Positions 7,629 to 16,299 are shown, counted from the first letter of the stretch. The stretch: 45,385 nt of DNA from JAJYBV01 sp021812265 (GCA_027459525.1 DAIDIC010000123.1:1-45385), one strand, 5' to 3'. The notes: generated by a model from the sequence alone, not told the origin. Program-made: numbers and translations.

Positions 7629-8336
7629 TCACATTTTGAAGCGATACCCCACTCCGCGCACTGTTTGAATAAATTGCGGGTTGGAGGGATCGTCCTCAAT
7701 TTTTTCCCGCAGCCAGCGTACATGCACATCTACCGTCCGATTATCACCGTCGTAATCATAGCCCCAAACCGTTTCAAGCAGTTGCGCGCGGGTTAAAACC
7801 AGCCCGCGCTGCTGTATAAAATATACCAATAAATCGAACAGCCGCGCCGCCAACTCTATTTCAACCGATTTGCGCGTAACCAATCTGCGATCGATATCCA
7901 CCATCATATCGTCTGCTTCAAGCACGCCATGCGCAGCTATATCTCCGCGCGCCGATCCTCCCGTTTCGGTACGCCTAAGCTGAGTGCGGATCCTTGCGCG
8001 CAACTCCGGCCAACTGAACGGTTTTGTTACATAGTCATCTGCGCCTAGCTCTAAACCGATAATTTTATCGCTTTCTTCTACACGCGCAGTCAACATAATA
8101 ATAGGAGTCGATTGGAATTGTGTATTCGCCCGTAACTGCTTGCACACCTCCAATCCATCCATTTTCGGCAGCATAAGGTCCAGAATAATGAGATCGGGAT
8201 GTGTTTTATGCGCCGCTTCCAGCGCATCGGGGCCGTCGGAAGATGTAATAACATTATATCCTTCCGAGCGAAGCCGGTACGCAAGCATATCGCGAATGGA
8301 GGCTTCATCTTCAGTCAGCAGAATTGTGTAAACCAT
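7629..8336 (-). CDS. phoB: PhoB/PhoP-type response regulator
   Basis: A 235-residue OmpR/PhoB-family regulator. The receiver domain (about 1-120) has the acidic pair TEDE (9-11), the phosphorylated Asp53 in ILDLMLPKMDG, Thr in MLTAR and Lys in YVTKPFS. The C-terminal winged helix (about 140-233) includes RAQLLETVWGYDYDGDNRTVDVHVRWLREKIEDD and VRGVGYRF. AAAGG lies before ATG 8336, and the gene starts 11 bases after phoU. It would bind Pho boxes when phosphorylated, most likely the repeats upstream of pstS. No sensor kinase gene (phoR) follows, since the next gene is convergent, so the kinase must be elsewhere. Confidence 0.93.
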   Translation of the reverse strand: MVYTILLTEDEASIRDMLAYRLRSEGYNVITSSDGPDALEAAHKTHPDLIILDLMLPKMDGLEVCKQLRANTQFQSTPIIMLTARVEESDKIIGLELGADDYVTKPFSWPELRARIRTQLRRTETGGSARGDIAAHGVLEADDMMVDIDRRLVTRKSVEIELAARLFDLLVYFIQQRGLVLTRAQLLETVWGYDYDGDNRTVDVHVRWLREKIEDDPSNPQFIQTVRGVGYRFKM

Positions 8337-8347
8337 GGTGTAAGCCT

Positions 8348-9001
8348 TTAATTAAGTTTTTCATATTTACCGGTTTCTATATATATGATACTCTCGCAAA
8401 TGTTCGCTACACGGTCACCGATGCGCTCCAAATCGTGCATGGTAAACAAAAATTGAGTTGTTTCCTGCACTGCGTCTGAATAATCGCACATATATTTTAG
8501 AAGTTCCCGGTATAATGCTTTGTAAGCTAAATCAATAACTGTATCATTCAAGCATACGGCGCGCGCCGCGTCGGTGTCATTTTGCGCAAAAGCGGCAACA
8601 CCGCTTCGCAGCTGCACGCGCACTTGCTGCGCCAATTCACTCATTTTGCCAATAAGCGTCAGCGGCATGGAAGGAAATCCTGCGTGCGCGCTGCGAGCAA
8701 CATGCACGCCATAGTCACCCATGCGCTCCAATTCATCTGCAATGACAAGATACGCCAAAATACGCCGCAATGCTTTGCCCAAGGGCGCCCACTTTTCAAT
8801 GGTAAGCGCAACATGTTCATGAATGTGTTCCCGCAGATCATCTACAACCGAATCATTCGATATGATTGTGTCAGCCAGCCGATTATCGCTGCGAGTCATT
8901 GCCTGAATAGACTTTGCTATAACATCTTCAACAAAAGCCGCCATCTTCAGCAAATCTTCTTCGATCTGCTGCAGCGCTATCTGAAATCCATCACGCGCCA
9001 T
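8348..9001 (-). CDS. phoU: Phosphate signalling/transport regulator PhoU
   Basis: A 217-residue PhoU from ATG 9001, chosen because AGGAG lies 9 bases upstream; the frame is open further 5' but that stretch overlaps pstB. It has the two-repeat, three-helix PhoU fold. Metal-binding-like motifs appear as ELERMGDYGVHVAR (first half) and DLERIGDRVANICE (second half), matching the family E/D-x-x-x-D signatures. PhoU is cytoplasmic, contacts the Pst transporter and the PhoR kinase and keeps the Pho response off when phosphate is plentiful. It lies between pstB and phoB in one operon. Confidence 0.94.
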   Translation of the reverse strand: MARDGFQIALQQIEEDLLKMAAFVEDVIAKSIQAMTRSDNRLADTIISNDSVVDDLREHIHEHVALTIEKWAPLGKALRRILAYLVIADELERMGDYGVHVARSAHAGFPSMPLTLIGKMSELAQQVRVQLRSGVAAFAQNDTDAARAVCLNDTVIDLAYKALYRELLKYMCDYSDAVQETTQFLFTMHDLERIGDRVANICESIIYIETGKYEKLN

Positions 9002-9053
9002 AATAAAAACTCCTGTCTTTGCCGGCAGCGCACGCCAAATATCATGCAAATAG

Positions 9054-9941
9054 TTATCCAAATCGCCCCATGATAAAATCATAGGTGCGTTCATCCAGCG
9101 AATGTTCAAATACATCCGCGGTTGGTCCAAATTCTATAAGCGCGCCGGTCAAGAAAAATCCGGTATACTGTGAAACCCTAGTTGCCTGCTGCAAATTATG
9201 AGTCACAATGACAATAGTATACTGCTGACGCAGCTCATGGATCAAATCTTCAATTTTCAATGTCGCAATTGGGTCTAGCGCTGAAGCCGGCTCATCCATC
9301 AACAGCACTTCGGGGGCAACTGCCAGCGCTCGGGCAATGCACAGCCGCTGCTGCTGCCCGCCGGATAATCCCAGCGCGCTTTGATTCAACCGGTTTTGCA
9401 CTTCATCCCAAAGCGCCGCGCCGCGCAGACTTGTTTCTACTCGGTCGGCAATTTCACTGCGACTGAAGCCGCCCATAATTTTTAATCCGTAAGCAACATT
9501 TTCAAAAATAGATTTAGGAAACGGATTGGGTCGTTGAAATACCATACCCAGCCGCTGCCGTAATTCCACAACATCAATTCCGTGCGCATAAACATTTTTG
9601 TTATCAAACAGCACTTCTCCGGAAATATGCGTGTCGGGTATAATATCCAACATACGGTTCAGCGACTTTAAAAACGTTGACTTACCGCAGCCCGATGGCC
9701 CCATAAGCGCAGTAACTTGTTTTTCGGGAATCGGCATTGAAACACTTTTTATGGCATGGTTTGCGCCATAATAGATATTCAAAGTATTGGTCTGAATTTT
9801 CAAAGGCGCTGTCGGCGCGCGCATCTTGGTCACTGTTTCAGCCGATGTTAAAAGCCGTTCTTCATTTACTCGCTTAATCGCCCCGTCTTTGGAAACAGTA
9901 GTTAAAGGTGAATTATTAAGAGAAGAGTTTTGTTGAGACAT
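9054..9941 (-). CDS. pstB: Phosphate ABC transporter ATPase PstB
   Basis: An ATPase of 295 residues from ATG 9941; a TTG two codons upstream sits closer to the AAGGAG and is an equally possible start. An N-terminal tail of about 45 residues precedes the usual PstB core. Motifs are Walker A GPSGCGKST, the PstB-typical QRPNPFPKSI after the Q-loop, signature LSGGQQQRLCIARAL, Walker B LLMDEPASALDP and the switch His in IVTHN. It drives phosphate import by the PstCA channel. It follows pstA by about 15 bases in the pst operon. Confidence 0.95.
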   Translation of the reverse strand: MSQQNSSLNNSPLTTVSKDGAIKRVNEERLLTSAETVTKMRAPTAPLKIQTNTLNIYYGANHAIKSVSMPIPEKQVTALMGPSGCGKSTFLKSLNRMLDIIPDTHISGEVLFDNKNVYAHGIDVVELRQRLGMVFQRPNPFPKSIFENVAYGLKIMGGFSRSEIADRVETSLRGAALWDEVQNRLNQSALGLSGGQQQRLCIARALAVAPEVLLMDEPASALDPIATLKIEDLIHELRQQYTIVIVTHNLQQATRVSQYTGFFLTGALIEFGPTADVFEHSLDERTYDFIMGRFG

Positions 9942-9956
9942 GAACAATGAAGCTCC

Positions 9957-10889
9957 TTACGCTTTTTTACCTGAAAATCGCTGATGTAACCGTTGGCCAA
10001 GAAATCGCGCCGTGCCGTTAATCACAATAATTAAAACAAGCAGCAGCACCGCAGTAGCAAGTCTGCCTTGGTATGCGCCGGTAGTGGGGTTATCAGCAAA
10101 TAACGAATATATATGCACCGAAAGCGTATCTCCGGCAAAAAATGGATTAAGAGTAAACCAGCCTGCTGTTGGCCCAGCCTCGCCGGAAGTATAGATGAGC
10201 GCGGCAGTTTCGCCGATAATACGGCCTGCCACTATCAGTGTTGCAGTAACCAATCCCGGAATTGCGGCGGGCAATATAGCGCGGGTAACTGTTTGAAATT
10301 TATTTGCGCCAAGCGCCATACTGGCCTCGCGGAAATCTTTTGGCACGGCGCGTAAAGCGTCCTCTGCTGCGCGCAGCATCCACGGCAAATTTAATATCGT
10401 AAGCGCTAAAATTCCCGCTGCCCGCGAAAATCCCCAGCGGGGGCCATTACCAAAGTTAGTTACAAACAACAAAAACCCCAAAAGACCAATCACGATGGAT
10501 GGCACACTGGTTAATGTATCCGAGGCAAAGCGCAAGATATTTAAAAACCACCCTTGCCGCGCATATTCTGACACATAAATAGCGGCGCTGACACCGATGA
10601 CAAAAAGAGGAATCAACGCGCCGACAGTAATATACAGTGTATTGAATAATTGCGGCGCAATACCGGTTGCAAAGTCACTTCCGGTTAAAAACTTAACGGT
10701 AACATATGAGTACCCGTTCAGCACAACATATCCCAAAACAAAAAGAAGCGCAGAAAGCACAATGGCGGCAACAAGCCAAAATACACCATTCATAACTTGG
10801 TTCGTTATTTTTGCTCTCTGTCTTCTTGCGGCGCGAACTTGTGTTTGTTTTTCCATGGTTTTCACTAACGACTCGGCTATGCTGCTCAT
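9957..10889 (-). CDS. pstA: Phosphate ABC transporter permease PstA
   Basis: A 310-residue membrane permease. AAGGAGGG stands 7 bases before ATG 10889. Six or so transmembrane segments follow a basic N-terminal tail (TMEKQTQVRAARRQRAK). The binding-protein-dependent transport motif is EASMALGANKFQTVTRAILPAAIPG, which docks with the ATPase. PstA pairs with PstC to form the channel. The start codon overlaps the pstC stop (ATGA), so the two are translationally coupled. Confidence 0.95.
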   Translation of the reverse strand: MSSIAESLVKTMEKQTQVRAARRQRAKITNQVMNGVFWLVAAIVLSALLFVLGYVVLNGYSYVTVKFLTGSDFATGIAPQLFNTLYITVGALIPLFVIGVSAAIYVSEYARQGWFLNILRFASDTLTSVPSIVIGLLGFLLFVTNFGNGPRWGFSRAAGILALTILNLPWMLRAAEDALRAVPKDFREASMALGANKFQTVTRAILPAAIPGLVTATLIVAGRIIGETAALIYTSGEAGPTAGWFTLNPFFAGDTLSVHIYSLFADNPTTGAYQGRLATAVLLLVLIIVINGTARFLGQRLHQRFSGKKA

Positions 10890-11863
10890 CGATAGACCCT
10901 CCTTGAGGCAAAATATCGGCTGATGGCTATCATTATTGCTGAAATAATAAGCAACATAAATGAGATAGTATATAACACACTATATAACGGTGTATTATTT
11001 GTAGCTTCTTTGAAATTAAACAGCAGCAATGTTGTCAGCACGTCAGAGCCATTGCTGAAATGTATAAACGGGGCGGTTGCGTTTACAGTAAATGGAAATT
11101 GTTCGGCGCCGCCAATGACAAACGCCACAGCTACCGTTTCACCAAGCGCTCTGGTTACTCCAAGAATTACGCCGGTCATCACACCGGGAAGCGCAGCAGG
11201 CAACACAGCGTTGCGAATGGTTTGCCAGCGAGTTGCGCCCAGCGCCAAGCTTCCTTCACGAATTTCCCTAGGCACAGCGCGAATAGCGTCGATTGAAATG
11301 GTGGTGATGGTTGGCAGAACCATAAATGTCACAATAATAATTGCCGCAATAATTCCATAACCATTGTATAGATATGCGCCTGCAAGCGAGTTCATAACAT
11401 TGCGTACAAACGGAACAACAACAATAAGGCCAAGTAAACCAAAAATAACTGATGGTATACCAAGAAACAACTCTACCGCGCCGCGCATGGGAGCCTGTAT
11501 CCAGTTTGGCGCAATTTCGGCAATAAAAATAGCCATACCAACAGAAAATGGCGCGGAAATAAACACCGTAAGTATAACTAACATAAGTGTTCCGCTAAAG
11601 TTTGCTTTTAACCCAAAATTGTTGACTGCGTCCCAATTATTTGAGGTGAATAAATTTGTCAGTGAAATATGCCATTGCGTAAATGTTTGATAGGCTTGAG
11701 AGCCAATATTGACATATACCAACAGTAACGTTGCAATAACTATCAGCGCGCAAATAGTAAAGTAGATGGTAGCCGAGTCATCAAATAATTTTTTTAAAGA
11801 AAATTTGCCTGATCCGGCAAGCCTTGCTGCAGAATCAGCTTGTTGAATCTGCGCTTTGCTCAT
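10886..11863 (-). CDS. pstC: Phosphate ABC transporter permease PstC
   Basis: A 325-residue membrane permease, starting at ATG 11863 with AGGAG 9 bases upstream. The C-terminal half carries the EAA loop REGSLALGATRWQTIRNAVLPAALPG and the phosphate-permease-typical ALGETVAVAFVIGG. The first transmembrane segment (about 33-55) is followed by a large external loop (about 60-100). It is the second gene of the operon, about 120 bases after pstS, and the space between holds a stem-loop. Confidence 0.95.
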   Translation of the reverse strand: MSKAQIQQADSAARLAGSGKFSLKKLFDDSATIYFTICALIVIATLLLVYVNIGSQAYQTFTQWHISLTNLFTSNNWDAVNNFGLKANFSGTLMLVILTVFISAPFSVGMAIFIAEIAPNWIQAPMRGAVELFLGIPSVIFGLLGLIVVVPFVRNVMNSLAGAYLYNGYGIIAAIIIVTFMVLPTITTISIDAIRAVPREIREGSLALGATRWQTIRNAVLPAALPGVMTGVILGVTRALGETVAVAFVIGGAEQFPFTVNATAPFIHFSNGSDVLTTLLLFNFKEATNNTPLYSVLYTISFMLLIISAIMIAISRYFASRRVYR

Positions 11864-11895
11864 AATAGGATTTCTCCTGTATCTTTACATTCGAT

Positions 11896-11936
11896 AAGGC
11901 AGAGAGAACTCTGAATCATCATTGTTTCTCTGCCTT
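11896..11936 (-). other. Intercistronic stem-loop between pstS and pstC
   Basis: Arms AAGGCAGAGA and TCTCTGCCTT (10 bp) flank a loop of about 21 bases. No T-run follows on the minus strand, so it is unlikely to be a full terminator. Such structures often protect the 3' end of an abundant binding-protein message and lower downstream expression, which would suit a pstS that must exceed pstCAB. This role is inferred. Confidence 0.55.
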
Positions 11937-11983
11937 TCTCTTTTATTCTCTTCCGAGCGTGCCGACTGATTTATGTTGCTAAA

Positions 11984-13027
11984 TTAGTTGGTAGGCGCGG
12001 GGTGTGTGGCAAGGGCGGCCTGTGTTAAATTGCTGACTTGCAAGTAACCTAACTGAGGCAGTAAGGAATTTTGCACCGGAGCAGTTACAACATAATTCAA
12101 GAATTGCTGCGCTGCGCTGTTTGCTGCCGGTGTGCCTTTGGTATAAGCGTGCTCAAAGCTCCAATATAAATAGCTTCCGCTATTGATATTTTGTGATGTT
12201 GCGCCAAATCCATTAATGCAGATTGGGAAAATAGAGCTGGAATATTGCGGATTCAACACGAAGCCGTTAGCAACATATCCGATAGCGCCGTTGGTTGTGC
12301 TTAAAGCAGCGGCAACCGCGCCGGTGGTGTCTTGTGTTAAGGTTGTGCCAGCGCTTTCAGTAGCGCCATTTAACACATATTTGCGGAATGTGGCGCGTGT
12401 GCCGGAAACCAGCGGGCGATTAATAACAGTAACTAATTCGTTGGGTCCGCCAATTTGGCTCCAGTTTGTAACTTTGCCGGTGTAAATATCGACAATTTCT
12501 TGTGTTGTCAGGTTCTCAATCTGCGAGCTGATATCTTTGCTGACGACTAATGAGAACGGAACAACCGCTACTTGGTGATCCACAAGGTCTGCAAAAACAG
12601 TAGAGGGATTGGGAACAGCGGGGTCTTGCTGATAGAAGAAATCCGACATGCCGATTTGTACTGCGCCAGATTCAACGTCTTTTAATCCATTGCCAGATCC
12701 ATTAGCAACAGCTGTTGTGTGTGTGCCTTGGCCTTGATCGAAATATTTCGCGGCGGCCACAAAGAATGGCTGAAGCGCCGAAGAACCGTCAATGGTTAAT
12801 TGCTGACCGGAAAGGCCCGTAACTGCTGTCGGAGCCGCCGGTGTTGTGGAAGAAGTGCTAAGAGTAAGATCTGCCGCGGTAACGTGGCAAGCAGTAAGAG
12901 AAGTATTTACGGATGAGCTGTTTGATCCTGTAGAAGAGGTTCCGCAAGCTGCAACAAACATCATCGCAGCAACCCCTACAACGCCGGCAACAGTAAATAA
13001 TTTGCGGCCGAATTGGTTCAGTGTCAT
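11984..13027 (-). CDS. pstS: Phosphate-binding lipoprotein PstS
   Basis: A 347-residue protein from ATG 13027, chosen because GGAGG lies 5 bases upstream; the longer open frame would start inside the promoter. The signal peptide ends in FVAAC, so the Cys is lipidated and the protein faces outward. The mature part is a PBP-like fold with LTIDGSSALQPFFVAAAKYF (phosphate-binding first loop), GSGNGLKDVESGAVQIGMSDFF, and RPLVSGTRATFRKYVL, which contains the S-G-T-R phosphate contact. It captures phosphate for PstCAB. It is the first gene of the operon and has a Pho box upstream. Confidence 0.95.
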   Translation of the reverse strand: MTLNQFGRKLFTVAGVVGVAAMMFVAACGTSSTGSNSSSVNTSLTACHVTAADLTLSTSSTTPAAPTAVTGLSGQQLTIDGSSALQPFFVAAAKYFDQGQGTHTTAVANGSGNGLKDVESGAVQIGMSDFFYQQDPAVPNPSTVFADLVDHQVAVVPFSLVVSKDISSQIENLTTQEIVDIYTGKVTNWSQIGGPNELVTVINRPLVSGTRATFRKYVLNGATESAGTTLTQDTTGAVAAALSTTNGAIGYVANGFVLNPQYSSSIFPICINGFGATSQNINSGSYLYWSFEHAYTKGTPAANSAAQQFLNYVVTAPVQNSLLPQLGYLQVSNLTQAALATHPAPTN

Positions 13028-13077
13028 AATTCCTCCAAAAGTGTTGAAAAAAAACTTCAATTTGAAGTTCCGCACTG

Positions 13078-13129
13078 ATTCTAACCCCACTATGTTAATT
13101 ATGTGTTATGAATGTTAAATGTTTGTTAA
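13078..13129 (-). promoter_or_regulatory. Pho box and promoter of the pst operon
   Basis: On the minus strand four TTAACA-like hexamers occur: TTAACA (13129-13124), TTAACA (13118-13113), ATAACA (13109-13104) and TTAACA (13098-13093). Starts are 11, 9 and 11 bases apart, i.e. two pairs with an 11-base period. The Gram-positive PhoP box is TT(A/C/T)A(C/T)A with 5-base spacers, the same 11-base period. A -10-like TAGAAT lies at 13083-13078, about 10 bases downstream, and there is no good -35, as expected for a Pho-activated promoter. The regulator is probably the phoB at the operon's end. Confidence 0.75.
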
Positions 13130-13299
13130 TATCACTGCCACCATGTTTCGGTTTAAATGGTTGGGAAATTCTGAGAATTTGCTGAGATTTTTGGGTATTG
13201 TCAGCTAAACCGCTTCTATTAACCAAAGATATTCGTTATAAACATATAAGCCAGCGTGTATAGCTCGGCTTCAGCAATGTATATATCAGGAGCATGTCC

Positions 13300-14316
13300 A
13301 TGGAACAAGAAATTATCCATGCGCTCAATCAATTTATTCCCATGACTGAATCTTCCATCGTAAAGGAAGATCAACCTAAATCTTCAGTCGCTGTATCAAT
13401 TATTATTCCTTTTTTAAATGAAGAAGGCAGTTTACAGGAATTATACAGCAAAGTTTGCGATTCAATGGATAAGGTGGGAGAATCTTTTGAAATAATTTTC
13501 ATTGATGATGGCAGTACGGATCGCTCATTTAAAATCGCAGAAGCTATACACAAGGAAGACTATCGGGTGCGAGTCATCCGTTTCCGCAGAAATTTCGGCA
13601 AATCTCCGGCTTTACTGGCGGGATTCACTCACGCTAACGGAAAAATTATTTTAACAATGGACGCCGATTTGCAAGATGACCCAGCTGAAATACCGCATTT
13701 CTTACAAAAGATTCATGAAGGCTACGATCTTGTTTCCGGTTGGAAATTTCCTCGGCACGATCCGCCGTCTAAAACCATTCCGTCATTTTTCTTTAATTTA
13801 GCGGTGCGCAAATTCACCGGCGTGTATTTGCACGATATGAATTGCGGCTTTAAAGCATATCGGCGCGAATTAATAGAAGAACTGAAACTATACGGCGAAT
13901 TGCATCGTTTTATTCCGGTTCTGGCCAAAGGCCGCGGATTTTCGGTAACAGAGGTGAAAGTCACACATCATCCCCGGCAATTCGGTAAATCGAAGTTTGG
14001 CGCCCGCAGATTTTTACGCGGATTCTTGGATTTAATGACGGTTTTATTTTTAACGAGTTATTTACGCACTCCGTTGCGGCTATTTGGGCCAATTGGTATT
14101 CTATCTTTTCTGACAGGATTTGGCATCGATCTTTGGGTAGTTATCAATAAGTTTGTAACCAACGACCCGATTAAAAATCATCCCATCTTGTTTTTGGGTA
14201 TTATATTAATGATCGTCGGAGCACAATTTGTGCTGACTGGTTTACAAAGCGAGATGATACGCCATTTCAATTTCCGCTCCGAAGAAGAGTATAGCGTTAG
14301 GCAGGAATTGAATTGA
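13300..14316 (+). CDS. Glycosyltransferase family 2 (polyprenyl-phosphate type), membrane anchored
   Basis: A 338-residue protein. ATG 13300 is preferred to ATG 13294 because AGGAG is 7 bases upstream of the former and only one base from the latter. The GT-A domain begins SIIIPFLNEEGSLQELY and has the metal-binding TMDADLQDDPAEIP, then LVSGWKFPRHDPPSKTIPS and the catalytic-region MNCGFKAYRRE. Two transmembrane segments follow (about 240-265 and 275-315). The layout is that of GtrB/DPM1-like enzymes that move a sugar from a nucleotide to a polyprenyl phosphate on the cytoplasmic face. It overlaps the next gene (a flippase-like membrane protein), suggesting a shared pathway for surface glycans. 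Confidence 0.88.
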   Translation: MEQEIIHALNQFIPMTESSIVKEDQPKSSVAVSIIIPFLNEEGSLQELYSKVCDSMDKVGESFEIIFIDDGSTDRSFKIAEAIHKEDYRVRVIRFRRNFGKSPALLAGFTHANGKIILTMDADLQDDPAEIPHFLQKIHEGYDLVSGWKFPRHDPPSKTIPSFFFNLAVRKFTGVYLHDMNCGFKAYRRELIEELKLYGELHRFIPVLAKGRGFSVTEVKVTHHPRQFGKSKFGARRFLRGFLDLMTVLFLTSYLRTPLRLFGPIGILSFLTGFGIDLWVVINKFVTNDPIKNHPILFLGIILMIVGAQFVLTGLQSEMIRHFNFRSEEEYSVRQELN

Positions 14317-15314
14317 GCGTATTTCAGCAATCAAAAGTACTGGCGCTGCTGCGCAGCCAATGGCTGAAACGCTTCGCGCAGGCAGCGCTTCTACTTGCGC
14401 TGGCGTATTTTATTATTCGCGCATTTGTTTCGGGCTGGGGCAGCGCGCTGCGTTTTCCATGGCGCATAAGCTGGCCGCTGCTTTTTGCGGCGTTTTTATT
14501 GTATGTTGCGCAAGAGCTTTCATTTGCCGCAATCTGGCGCGCTATTCTGCGCCGCTTAGAAGTTCATCTGCCGCTTTTTACTGCAGAATATGTATACCTT
14601 ACCGCGGAATTAGTGCGCTATATCCCCGGGAATGTGTGGCATGTGGCGTCGCGTGTTGTATACGCCGAGCGTGAAGGCTCCCCCAAAACAAAAACGTTCA
14701 TCAGTATGACGGTAGAACTGGCAACAAAAATTGCCGGCGCAATTTTTTTCTTTATTATAACCTTACCGCTTTGGCCGCACACAAATCATTTAGGCGCTTT
14801 TAACACATATATTAGATCTATTGCAGCAGTTCTGCTGATTGTAGGGTTGCCTATACTGCTGTTTGGGCTGCGCCCGCAAACTATGAACAAAATATTTATA
14901 TATGCCGGCAAACTGCTAAAACGTGAAATAGCGCCGATAACGTTGCGTTTTCAAGATATTATTCCTGTGCTGTTGATGTGGCTGGCAAGCTGGCTGACTG
15001 TGGGAACCGGATTCACCATTGCGCTGTATGCCATAGGGTTTACTATACATTCATGGGAAATGCTGCCGGTATTTATGGGCATTTACGCAATCGGTTGGGC
15101 TATTGGCTTCCTTAGCTTTATTACTCCCAGCGGGTTAGGCTTCCGCGAAGGAACTATTGCGCTGCTGCTATTTGCTTCCGGCGCGGCCCCATCCATGGTT
15201 ATTGGAGCCGCAGCTGCAGTAGCGGCAGCAAGAGTTCTGCCGATGCTGGCCGAGTTCACCTGTGTTGGAGCTGTTCAAGCGCTGCGCGCCATCCGGCTAC
15301 CAGCTCATACATAA
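14313..15314 (+). CDS. Flippase-like integral membrane protein (LPG_synthase_TM/UPF0104 family)
   Basis: A 333-residue protein with about eight transmembrane segments. It starts at TTG 14313, which overlaps the stop of the GT2 gene (TTGA), so the two are coupled. The family signs are YVYLTAELVRYIPGNVWHVASRVVYAEREG near the first third and FITPSGLGFREGTIALLL near the end, as in YbhN-type and LPG-synthase membrane domains. These proteins commonly sit next to GT2 glycosyltransferases and may move lipid-linked intermediates across the membrane; that activity is not proven. No soluble LPG synthase domain is present. Confidence 0.8.
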   Translation: MSVFQQSKVLALLRSQWLKRFAQAALLLALAYFIIRAFVSGWGSALRFPWRISWPLLFAAFLLYVAQELSFAAIWRAILRRLEVHLPLFTAEYVYLTAELVRYIPGNVWHVASRVVYAEREGSPKTKTFISMTVELATKIAGAIFFFIITLPLWPHTNHLGAFNTYIRSIAAVLLIVGLPILLFGLRPQTMNKIFIYAGKLLKREIAPITLRFQDIIPVLLMWLASWLTVGTGFTIALYAIGFTIHSWEMLPVFMGIYAIGWAIGFLSFITPSGLGFREGTIALLLFASGAAPSMVIGAAAAVAAARVLPMLAEFTCVGAVQALRAIRLPAHT

Positions 15315-15447
15315 AAACTGCCCGCCTATAACATTGGGAGTGTACAAAGGGCAGCGCGCCCCTTATACAGAGTTTTGGGAGTATCCCCAGCCTCCCGCTG
15401 TTTCAGATATGCAAAACATACACTTCTGCTCTAAGCAAAAGTCTTAA
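15315..15447 (-). repeat. MITE-like repeat, copy C (inverted)
   Basis: On the minus strand the block reads TTAAGACTTTTGCTTAGAG, then CATATCTGAAACAGCGGG, GGCTGGGGATACTCCC, CTGTATAAGGGGCGCGC and TTTGTACACTCCCAATG. This matches copies A, B and D block by block. It begins directly after the stop codon of the flippase-like gene, so insertion may have removed or replaced that gene's original downstream sequence. Only the left terminal repeat is clear. Confidence 0.65.
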
Positions 15448-15465
15448 ATAAGAAAAATGGGGCAG

Positions 15466-15495
15466 GAACAAATGGCCATTTGTTCTGATTTTTTT
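15466..15495 (+). terminator. Intrinsic terminator after the GT2/flippase operon
   Basis: GAACAAATGGCCATTTGTTC (15466-15485) is a perfect 20-base palindrome, able to form an 8-bp stem with a GGCC loop. It is followed by TGATTTTTTT, giving the T-run of an intrinsic terminator on the plus strand. It could also act as an operator for the gene that starts at 15659. Confidence 0.65.
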
Positions 15496-15547
15496 GGTAA
15501 AACACACCATATTCTTGTGTTTTGAGCAAATATTCCAAGCGTAACGA

Positions 15548-15581
15548 TTGATTAATGAACTAATATATGGTATAGTATAAT
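15548..15581 (+). promoter_or_regulatory. Sigma-A type promoter of the two-HTH regulator
   Basis: TTGATT (15548-15553) and TATAGT (15571-15576) are 17 bases apart, with a second TATAAT overlapping (15576-15581). The predicted start leaves a leader of about 75 bases before the GGAGAGG ribosome binding site. Confidence 0.6.
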
Positions 15582-15658
15582 TGAAACAACGCTGCGGAGC
15601 GACGTTTTACGCCCTGCATACGCATGGCGGACTCCATTGCCGAGGAGAGGAGATCTCA

Positions 15659-16159
15659 ATGGCATTGAATTCAGACAACCTGACCGCGCCCTCTTTTATC
15701 CCTCTGAACAGCTTCATGACAACACGTGAAGCCGCGAAATACCTCAACATGAGTTACTGGCATTTTATGCGCCTTGTAGAAAATGAAAAAATTCCGGGGA
15801 TACGTATTGCCGATCGCTGGATATTTCATCAACCAGATTTAGATGTGTATCGTAAGTCTACCAAGACGGGTGAAACCATTTCTCTGGCTCAAAAAGCGCT
15901 GGAATTGCTGGGGCAAACACTTACACAACGACAGCGAGATATCTGCGCTGCGCTTGTAGAAGGGAAACGACCATCGGAAATAGCTAGACAACAACAGCAA
16001 ACTCGACAGGCAATTCACGCTCAACTTGCGTCTATACGCGAAAAGGTAGAGCAACTTAGCTGGAAACAGCCCAATGTTTCCGGAATATTACATGAATCGT
16101 TTACTCAGACGGGTTCGCAGAAAGGCACAAAATTTGCATTTGTGCCTATAGTGGATTAG
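15659..16159 (+). CDS. DNA-binding protein with excisionase-type HTH and a second HTH
   Basis: A 166-residue protein from ATG 15659 with GAGGAGAGGAG upstream; the longer open frame 5' has no such site. Residues about 15-65 (FMTTREAAKYLNMSYWHFMRLVENEKIPGIRIADRWIF) are an excisionase/MerR-type helix-turn-helix, usually found in small standalone proteins. Residues about 90-130 (LTQRQRDICAALVEGKRPSEIARQQQQTRQAIHAQLASIREKVEQL) look like a LuxR/sigma-4 type HTH, with QRQRDI..L.EGK..SEIA as the GerE-like core. The joining of the two is unusual. It is transcribed alone between two terminators. A promoter- or site-specific DNA-binding role is inferred. Confidence 0.75.
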   Translation: MALNSDNLTAPSFIPLNSFMTTREAAKYLNMSYWHFMRLVENEKIPGIRIADRWIFHQPDLDVYRKSTKTGETISLAQKALELLGQTLTQRQRDICAALVEGKRPSEIARQQQQTRQAIHAQLASIREKVEQLSWKQPNVSGILHESFTQTGSQKGTKFAFVPIVD

Positions 16160-16190
16160 CTCGCGAATACCGTCTTACAAATATATAAAA

Positions 16191-16227
16191 AAGAAGAAGC
16201 AGAGTGTTTTACTCCGCTTCTTTTTTT
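16191..16227. terminator. Bidirectional intrinsic terminator between the HTH gene and lon
   Basis: GAAGCAGAGT and ACTCCGCTTC (one mismatch in 10) form a stem with a GTTTT loop. TTTTTTT follows on the plus strand, and on the minus strand the stem is followed by TTCTTTTTT. It can end transcription of the HTH regulator from the left and of lon from the right. Confidence 0.85.
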
Positions 16228-16299
16228 GCTCTTCAATACGATACACCATTCAAACTGCGCCGCGCGCGTGTCACTGAATCGATTTGAAAAACATGCGCA

